From contig CALQEM020000231.1 in the NCBI GenBank assembly GCA_943329595.2, forward strand, positions 1-5,524: a stretch of DNA of 5,524 bases. Direction: 5' to 3'. The translations under genes were made by a program, and so were the position numbers. Positions 1-4,077 of this stretch are shown one piece after another. The notes beneath the pieces were generated by a model that saw only the letters and a list, made by a program, of their open reading frames with translations, had not been told where the DNA came from and did no database searches. The first letter of the stretch is position 1. Each line of letters begins with the position of its first letter. Source of the DNA: CAIYMF01 sp943329595. GTDB lineage: Bacteria; Actinomycetota; Actinomycetes; S36-B12; CAIYMF01.

Positions 1-1268
1 ACGGCCTCATCGAGGCTTTCCAGCATGGTCTTCTCGTAGCCGAGGTCATCGTCATCCGCCGGTTCCAACATCCCGGCGATCAGCGCCGCGCGTCCCTGCA
101 ACCGCGACGACCAGATGGTCCGCTGGAAAGCCGGCTCCCACACGTCAACTGCCGCGAGAGTTTGAGCCGTCAGTGACGGTCGGATGCCTCGCTCACCGTG
201 GCTGAACCTGATAAACGCCCGGAGCAGGACGGGGAGCTGGGAGAGGAAGTCGGGTTCGGCCATGATCTTGCGGGGAAACCAGTCGCAGAGCAGTATCTCC
301 ACGTTGACCGGGCTCCAGCGCAGCGGATCCCCCGGCCCGTAGTCGATCCCGAACCATAGGACGCGGTCGAGCAGGTCATGGTTGTCTCGGTCGTCGAGTC
401 CGGCTGCGAAGGGCGAGCCAAAGAACTTGGCTGCGAGTGCGTTCCGTTCGCCGTCGGTCCACTCCCGTCGCTGGGGGACGACTCCTCCGGCAGGCAGCAT
501 GCGCAGCATCCACTCGACGATCGGCCGGCACATTGGCCAGCTGTCGGACTCCAGCGGCGGGAACGTCCGGGCACCGTGCTCGATTGACTTTTCGATGGCA
601 GCACGAGCAAGGGCCGGGTCGACGAGCGACATCGTCTGGTCGACATCGGACATCGTCTGCGCCATGACGCCAGTCAGCTCACCCAACGGCTGCGGGACGA
701 TGAAGGCATCCTTGACCACGGTTCCCATGTTGTGGTCGATGTAGACCAGTGCCGACAAGCTGTGGCCCGAAGGCAGAGTGACGCCCACGAGGTAGTCGTC
801 GCCGTCGCCAAGAACATGGGTGACGAACCACACCTCAGGTTCGATCCGCGCCTGGTTCAAGCCGGCGAGCCAGTCGGGCAGGGGATGGCGTCGGGTCGCG
901 AGCTCACGCCCGATCCGTGCCGCCAGCAACTCGTCGCCGGAGAGAGCACGGATCGCTGTTAACGCAGCCGTCGTCTCGGCGAAGGAAGTCCCGATGAGCG
1001 ACTCGACCAACTCGTCGGCGGTGGGTTGCTCGTCGCCTCGCGCGAAGGGACTTCGGCGGCGAGGGTCAGTCACCTCCAGCAACCCGCTGACGATGGCGAG
1101 GAAGTCGAGAGGCTCGGACCCGCGCATGGCTCGGCGCAGCCCTTGGATCAGCATCTGGTTCTGTCCGGAGTCGTCGTGGTTGCGCACCACCGACAGTGTC
1201 ACCGGGCGCTGCGGACGCTGCGGCGGCCGGCCTTTGCCGCCGCGACCATTCTTGGAACTCACCCACAT
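1..1268 (-). CDS. Conserved actinobacterial protein of unknown function, C-terminus beyond window
   Basis: An uninterrupted minus-strand frame of 422 codons runs from ATG at 1268 to the left edge with no stop, so the 3' end lies outside. I do not recognise a named domain. The N-terminus (about 1-22) is basic and rich in Gly, Arg and Pro. Residues 144-190 form a strand-rich stretch (EVWFVTHVLGDGDDYLVGV, then LVYIDHNMGTVVKDAFIV). Residues 324-386 carry LLCDWFPRKI, LLRAFIRF and LAAVDVWEP, which resemble blocks in large uncharacterised actinobacterial proteins I recall. An acidic run DDDD sits at 405-408. No signal peptide or membrane segment is visible. ATG 1268 lacks a clear Shine-Dalgarno sequence. 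An in-frame GTG at 1322 has GGAG (1332-1335) nine bases upstream and would add 18 residues, so the start is unsettled. The gene is divergent from the HigA-like gene. Coding status is convincing from composition and length; function is unknown. Confidence 0.8.
   Translation of the reverse strand, partial: MWVSSKNGRGGKGRPPQRPQRPVTLSVVRNHDDSGQNQMLIQGLRRAMRGSEPLDFLAIVSGLLEVTDPRRRSPFARGDEQPTADELVESLIGTSFAETTAALTAIRALSGDELLAARIGRELATRRHPLPDWLAGLNQARIEPEVWFVTHVLGDGDDYLVGVTLPSGHSLSALVYIDHNMGTVVKDAFIVPQPLGELTGVMAQTMSDVDQTMSLVDPALARAAIEKSIEHGARTFPPLESDSWPMCRPIVEWMLRMLPAGGVVPQRREWTDGERNALAAKFFGSPFAAGLDDRDNHDLLDRVLWFGIDYGPGDPLRWSPVNVEILLCDWFPRKIMAEPDFLSQLPVLLRAFIRFSHGERGIRPSLTAQTLAAVDVWEPAFQRTIWSSRLQGRAALIAGMLEPADDDDLGYEKTMLESLDEA
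618..659 (-). repeat. Imperfect 21-bp tandem duplication inside the unknown gene
   Basis: Two adjacent 21-base units on the minus strand, differing at 4 positions, encode QTMSDVD and QTMSLVD (residues 204-217 of the frame starting at 1268). The unit is a multiple of three, so the frame is kept. It is probably a local slippage duplication in a loop; no function is evident. Confidence 0.6.
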
Positions 1269-1336
1269 GAGTCTACGAAATATGATCCGAGTCGGCGGGC
1301 GACTCGCTGATGCGATTCCCACATACTCTCACTCCG

Positions 1337-1357
1337 CGATACTATCGTTTAGTGATA
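1337..1357. promoter_or_regulatory. Candidate operator between the unknown gene and higA-like gene
   Basis: The divergent gap 1269-1422 contains two overlapping small inverted repeats. CGATACTATCG (1337-1347) has CGAT/ATCG arms around ACT. TATC-N7-GATA lies at 1343-1357. GATAC also occurs twice as a direct repeat (1338-1342 and 1354-1358). On the minus strand TAGTAT (1344-1339) could serve as a -10 for the unknown gene. HigA-type antitoxins bind short palindromes near their own promoter, so autoregulation and control of both genes is plausible. I could not identify a convincing plus-strand promoter for higA. This is inference from symmetry and position. Confidence 0.35.
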
Positions 1358-1422
1358 CGGGGAAACCGACTTGAAAAATTTGTCCGGTGATCGTGCCGGT
1401 CAGTACTCAACAGAGGACGATG

Positions 1423-1719
1423 ATGGCGAAGTCCCATGAACCGATCACGCCCGGGGAAATCCTGCTCACCGAATTCCTCGAGCCATTGGGCATCACGCAG
1501 TATCGGCTCGCCCAAGCAACCGGCCTCTCGCAGACCCGCATCAGCGAGATCGTGCGAGGTAAGCGAGCAATCACTGCTCAGACCGCGCTTCGCCTCTCCA
1601 AGGCCCTCGGTGTCGACGATCGGTTCTGGATCAACATCCAGGCCGACTACGAGATTGACATTGAACGTGATCGGCACGGCAATGAACTCGACGCTGTGAC
1701 GGCTCTCGTCGCTCGTTAG
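1423..1719 (+). CDS. higA: HigA family addiction-module antitoxin (XRE-type HTH), no partner HigB visible
   Basis: The predicted protein has 98 residues. It begins with the family signature TPGEILLTEFLEPLGIT (9-25), close to the canonical HPGEIL..EFL. A helix-turn-helix follows: YRLAQATGLSQTRISEIVRG at 27-46, with KRAITAQTALRLSKALG at 47-63. It ends with RFWINIQADYEIDI (67-80), the conserved FW.NLQ..Y element. Such proteins bind DNA and neutralise a HigB mRNA interferase. The start at 1423 is preferred because AGAGGA (1412-1417) lies five bases upstream; the adjacent ATG at 1420 is only two bases away. In most HigBA operons higB precedes higA, but no RelE/HigB-like frame exists in 1269-1422, and the next gene is yefM, 72 bp downstream. 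It may be an orphan antitoxin, or a regulator recruited by the YefM-YoeB pair. Confidence 0.88.
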   Translation: MAKSHEPITPGEILLTEFLEPLGITQYRLAQATGLSQTRISEIVRGKRAITAQTALRLSKALGVDDRFWINIQADYEIDIERDRHGNELDAVTALVAR

Positions 1720-1764
1720 TGGTGTGGTTGCGGCTGGGCGGGCCTGACCCTGCCTCGCGCGCCA

Positions 1765-1783
1765 CGTACAGTTTTCCGTACAG
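1765..1783 (+). promoter_or_regulatory. Candidate YefM operator and promoter upstream of yefM
   Basis: CGTACAG occurs twice, at 1765-1771 and 1777-1783, 12 bp apart, ending just inside the Shine-Dalgarno AGGAGG (1782-1787). The E. coli yefM-yoeB operator is built on TGTACA-core palindromes, and GTACA is the shared core here, so autoregulation by YefM (with YoeB as co-repressor) is likely by analogy. A weak promoter may overlap: CTGACC (1744-1749), 17 bp, TACAGT (1767-1772). The repeats are seen directly; binding is inferred. Confidence 0.55.
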
Positions 1784-1791
1784 GAGGCGCT

Positions 1792-2049
1792 ATGAAGACC
1801 ATGAGCTACACCGAGTCCCGGGCCAGGTACGCCGAGGTGCTCGACTCGGTAGTGAATGACCGAGAGGAAGTGGTCATCACTCGCGCAGGGCACGAACCGG
1901 TGGTCATCATGTCGCTCGCCGACTTCGAATCCCTTCGCGAGACCGCCTCCCTCATGCGCTCGCCCGTCAACGCACGAAGGCTTCTCGATGCCATGGAACG
2001 CCTCGAGGCTGGCGAGGGTACAGAGCACCAACTCATCGACGTCGAGTGA
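1792..2049 (+). CDS. yefM: YefM/Phd family antitoxin
   Basis: This 85-residue protein is full length for YefM. The N-terminal Phd-fold DNA-binding part starts MKTMSYTESRARYAEVLD and continues through EEVVITRAGHEPVVIMSL (about 25-42). The C-terminal toxin-binding segment contains FESLRETASLMRSPVNARRLLDAME, which matches the E. coli YefM block SLEETAYLLRSPANARRL. It should bind YoeB, mask its active site and repress the operon. Translation starts at ATG 1792, with AGGAGG at 1782-1787 four bases upstream. Its TGA (2047-2049) overlaps the GTG of yoeB in a GTGA tetranucleotide, so the two are translationally coupled. The gene looks intact, although its partner toxin is damaged at the 3' end. Confidence 0.95.
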   Translation: MKTMSYTESRARYAEVLDSVVNDREEVVITRAGHEPVVIMSLADFESLRETASLMRSPVNARRLLDAMERLEAGEGTEHQLIDVE

Positions 2050-2519
2050 GACGAATGGTCTGGGACGCCAACGCCTGGGACGACTACCTCTGGTGGCAGG
2101 CCCAGGACCGGCAGGTTCTGAAGCGACTCAACACTCTCATCGCCGACATTGTGCGCAACGGCAATGAGGGAATAGGAAAGCCAGAACCTCTGAAGCACGA
2201 CTTCGCGGGCTACTGGTTACGACGCATCACGGACGAGCACCGACTCGTCTACAAGGTGGTCGACGGTGAGGTCCGCATTGCGGCCTGCCGCTACAGGCTC
2301 AGGAAGTCGACCATGTCAGGAAGCAGTGACGTAGTCATGCTCGAAGCGGATGAAGGCGTCGCTCATCCAGGCCGGCATCGACCTGGTCTCCGACCGCAGC
2401 GCTTCGAACTCGCCCTCCGGCAGTCTGGACTTGATCTGCTCGATGACTGCTGGCGTCACCTGCTCCTTGCCGAGGTACCAAAGCGCTGCAAGCGCAGTAC
2501 CAGCCGGAGTACCCGCTAG
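2046..2519 (+). CDS. yoeB: YoeB toxin with lost C-terminal catalytic His-Tyr and 73-residue foreign extension
   Basis: Residues 1-83 are clear YoeB/RelE-fold sequence: AWDDYLWWQAQDRQVLKRLN (10-29), GIGKPEPLKHDFAGYWLRRIT (42-62), EHRLVYKV, and IAACRY (78-83). YoeB is a ribosome-dependent mRNA interferase. The counterparts of E. coli Glu46 and Arg65 are present as E47 and R66. The family ends ACRYHY with His83 acting as general acid. Here CRY is followed by Arg84-Leu85 (codons from 2295), and no stop occurs until TAG 2517-2519. That gives 157 residues where about 85 are usual. The extra 73 or so residues have no recognisable fold and are antisense to the DUF6088 fragment. GTG 2046 is chosen because it overlaps the yefM stop and aligns with the family N-terminus; ATG 2055 is the alternative. 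The toxin is probably catalytically dead, but it could still bind YefM. It could also be called a pseudogene. Confidence 0.88.
   Translation: MRRMVWDANAWDDYLWWQAQDRQVLKRLNTLIADIVRNGNEGIGKPEPLKHDFAGYWLRRITDEHRLVYKVVDGEVRIAACRYRLRKSTMSGSSDVVMLEADEGVAHPGRHRPGLRPQRFELALRQSGLDLLDDCWRHLLLAEVPKRCKRSTSRSTR
2294..2314 (-). pseudogene. Stub of an AbiEii-type toxin gene, first seven codons only
   Basis: One base after the TGA of the DUF6088 fragment (TGACATG, minus strand), ATG 2314 opens a frame reading MVDFLSL. It then meets TAG (2293-2291), formed where the yoeB sequence begins. AbiEii/AbiGii nucleotidyltransferase toxins normally follow their AbiEi antitoxin with little or no gap, and as I recall they often start M-x-DFLSLS. 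The context therefore suggests the beginning of that toxin, cut off by the rearrangement. Seven residues cannot prove homology; the call rests on position and the resemblance. Confidence 0.4.
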
Positions 2520-2741
2520 GGCCATCTTCTTCGCACTCGCGTGGCGGAGCCGGATTCGAGTCTTCCCAACCTGGATTTCGCGGTTGGGACCCGACGTCCA
2601 GTAGACCGGCTGCATGGGCGTCTGGGTGCTCAACTGGAACCGACGAGCCGCCCCCTCGCCACTGCGATATCCCTGTGAGTAGCAGAGGCGTCGCACTCGA
2701 CGCAGCACGACATGCGAAGGCTCAACCCTCTGCCCCGTCAA
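2316..2741 (-). pseudogene. Truncated DUF6088 / AbiEi-like antitoxin (type IV TA), C-terminal part
   Basis: The minus-strand frame holds about 141 codons. The recognisable part begins near residue 28: YRSGEGAARRFQLSTQTPMQPVYWT, then SGPNREIQVGKTRIRLRHAS, ALAALWYLGKEQVT, and the terminal SMPAWMSDAF. This order matches the C-terminal two-thirds of DUF6088, the AbiEi-like antitoxin usually about 200 residues long and paired with an AbiEii nucleotidyltransferase. The N-terminal winged-helix part is missing. Upstream, only LRRVRRLCYSQG hints at the VRRGLY-type motif of such domains, and the GntR stop lies about 20 bp before the best start (a TTG with no Shine-Dalgarno sequence). The downstream toxin is reduced to a stub. 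The gene is convergent with yoeB and overlaps its read-through extension for its last 200 bases. It is probably a non-functional remnant. Confidence 0.75.
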
Positions 2742-2761
2742 CGGCCCGAGAAGTGGGGCGT

Positions 2762-3436
2762 TCAGTCGTTGAGCGCTGCGAGCGCGATCTGCTCATTTCG
2801 GGCCAGATGGATACGCATGGCACCGGCCGCCACATCAGGGTCGCGCGTACGGAACGCATCGATGAGTTCGTGATGCGAGTGCGCCCGACGGTCGTGCTCA
2901 TGTGGGTCGCTGTCGAGCTTTCCGAAGCCGATACGGATATAGCGTTCGACCGCACGCCACAAGCTGGTGAGCACGCGGATGTCCCATGTGGTGGTCACTG
3001 GCTCGAACAGGGCCAGATGAAGAATCATGTGAGCGTCGAAGATCCCGTCGTACGACAGATCCGGGTCAGCAAAGCCTGACGCGATTGCGTCGAGGCGGTC
3101 GAGATCGTCGTCCGTGAGCAGCGGACATGAGTTGCGGGCGATGTCCGGCTCAATGCTGCGACGTAGCCGATAGATGGCCTGGAGGTCGGCGAGGTCGAGC
3201 GGGGCAACTTGGGCGCTTCGTCCAGTTCGTGTGACGACGAGCCCTTCCGCCTCAAGATTGCGGAGAGCCTCACGCACGGGAATGAAGCTCACGTCCAACT
3301 GTGCTGAGATCTCGCGCAACGAGAAGGTCTGGCCAGGCTCCAGCGCGCCGTTGAGGATTGAGCGGCGCAACTCAGACGTGACCCGCTCGGTCATCGAACT
3401 GGATTCGATGGGGCGGATGGACGAAGGCGAATTCAC
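2762..3436 (-). CDS. GntR family transcriptional regulator, FadR/FCD subfamily
   Basis: The protein has 224 residues, normal for FCD-type GntR regulators. The N-terminal winged helix spans about 15-80: TERVTSELRRSILNGALEPG, then the HTH LREISAQLDVSFIPVREALRNLEAEGLV and the wing residues TRTGRSAQVAPL. The C-terminal FCD ligand domain (about 84-218) has DLADLQAIYRLRRSIEP, candidate metal-binding histidines H136, H140, H188 and H210, and the closing MRIHLARNE. Many FCD domains use an Asp or Asn plus three His; here H136 appears in the Asp/Asn position. The start is GTG 3436, fixed by AGGAG (3444-3448) seven bases upstream. The gene lies 104 bp downstream of the SnoaL-like gene on the same strand and near the divergent monooxygenase, so it probably represses that cluster until a small acidic or aromatic metabolite binds. 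The ligand is unknown. Confidence 0.93.
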   Translation of the reverse strand: MNSPSSIRPIESSSMTERVTSELRRSILNGALEPGQTFSLREISAQLDVSFIPVREALRNLEAEGLVVTRTGRSAQVAPLDLADLQAIYRLRRSIEPDIARNSCPLLTDDDLDRLDAIASGFADPDLSYDGIFDAHMILHLALFEPVTTTWDIRVLTSLWRAVERYIRIGFGKLDSDPHEHDRRAHSHHELIDAFRTRDPDVAAGAMRIHLARNEQIALAALND

Positions 3437-3540
3437 GCTGTGACTCCTTGGCCGATTTGCTCTACGCGGCCCCCCTGGGCTTCTGATCCCGCCATGCTAC
3501 CGATGCCTAACGCGCTGCAGACCGTCTTCATCGACGGATC

Positions 3541-3906
3541 TCAGACGAGTTTGGGAGTCGCCTGGAAAGAGATGAGGCGCGGGCTTGTACCCGACCAGAC
3601 GGTGGTGCAGATGTTGTCGAGCGTTCGAGGTTCGCCGTGGTAAGAGATGTCGGTGCGCATCCGGAACACCACGACGACGAGGTCGTCGTGCTCGGTGACG
3701 CTCCGGTCGGAAATGTCGATGGTGAGGTACGTGAGGTCACCGCGTGCCATGGAGGACAGGTACGAGGCCTTGGTGTCGAGCAGGCCGTTCGCGTGCACGT
3801 ACTGCACTCGATCGTCGAACAAGGCCCCGATCGTCACCGTGTCGGCCGCTAGCAGAGCAGCCACGCGGCGATCCTCAGCCGCCAGGGTTGCTTCGCAGAT
3901 GTCCAT
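3541..3906 (-). CDS. SnoaL-like / nuclear transport factor 2 family protein
   Basis: A small protein of 121 residues, typical for a single SnoaL-like (DUF4440-type) alpha+beta cone. N-terminal helices (ICEATLAAEDRRVAALLAADTV) lead into LFDDRVQYVHANGLLDTKASYLSSMARGDLTY, the most diagnostic stretch, with its VHANG turn and DTKxSYL helix. Then come the strands TIDISDRSVTEHDDLVVVVFRMRTDISY and WSGTSPRLISFQATP. Members include polyketide cyclases, dehydratases, isomerases and many non-enzymatic partners. No specific reaction can be assigned, although His and Asp in VHANGLLD are possible active-site residues. AGGAGG (complement of 3911-3916) lies four bases from ATG 3906 but only one from ATG 3909, so 3906 is preferred. 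The gene is divergent from the monooxygenase and may act on its product, or be co-transcribed with the GntR gene downstream. Confidence 0.88.
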   Translation of the reverse strand: MDICEATLAAEDRRVAALLAADTVTIGALFDDRVQYVHANGLLDTKASYLSSMARGDLTYLTIDISDRSVTEHDDLVVVVFRMRTDISYHGEPRTLDNICTTVWSGTSPRLISFQATPKLV

Positions 3907-3990
3907 CATGCCTCCTACGGGTGGTCGGGCACCGCGCCAGACTCAAGGAATCCACCGTGCTGCGGTGCTGGGAAATGACGCGGCAAACAC

Positions 3991-4019
3991 TGGACATGCT
4001 AACTGAGATATTTGATAAC
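3991..4019 (+). promoter_or_regulatory. Predicted sigma70-type promoter of the monooxygenase gene
   Basis: TGGACA (3991-3996) matches TTGACA at 5 of 6 positions. After exactly 17 bp, GATAAC (4014-4019) matches TATAAT at 4 of 6. The segment is AT-rich against a GC-rich background. Transcription would start near 4026, leaving a leader of about 50 bases before GTG 4078. No comparably good promoter is evident on the minus strand for the SnoaL-like gene. Confidence 0.6.
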
Positions 4020-4025
4020 ATCAAA
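4011..4025. promoter_or_regulatory. Perfect palindrome TTTGAT-AAC-ATCAAA, likely regulator operator
   Basis: The 15-bp site has 6-bp perfectly complementary arms around a 3-base centre and covers the predicted -10 element, an ideal place for repression. GntR regulators of the FadR/VanR type commonly bind short palindromes with a 3-bp or similar centre (for example TGGTnnnACCA). The neighbouring FCD regulator is therefore the obvious candidate protein. I saw no second copy in the gap 3437-3540 upstream of the GntR gene. The palindrome is seen directly; the regulator assignment is inferred. Confidence 0.55.
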
Positions 4026-4077
4026 GCACATCAGTCCGGGACGTGTTGCACGAACCGGCGTAACTTCAGGAGGTTCC

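Noticed and set aside
170..646. 158-codon minus-strand frame in the left region
   Set aside because: It overlaps, in another frame, the long conserved-looking minus-strand gene that runs to the window edge. Its Ser/Arg/Thr-rich composition is typical of a shadow frame.
1269..1422. A hidden HigB toxin upstream of higA
   Set aside because: The gap is 154 bp, too short for HigB (about 90-110 residues), and no frame in it shows RelE/HigB-like sequence.
1342..2031. 229-codon minus-strand open frame opposite higA and yefM
   Set aside because: It lies wholly antisense to two clearly recognised antitoxin genes, has no recognisable domain, and is expected by chance in high-GC DNA.
2735..2764. GC-rich complementary GCCCC/GGGGC pair after the GntR gene as a terminator
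   Set aside because: It has only 5-bp arms, a long spacer and no T-tract; too weak to call.
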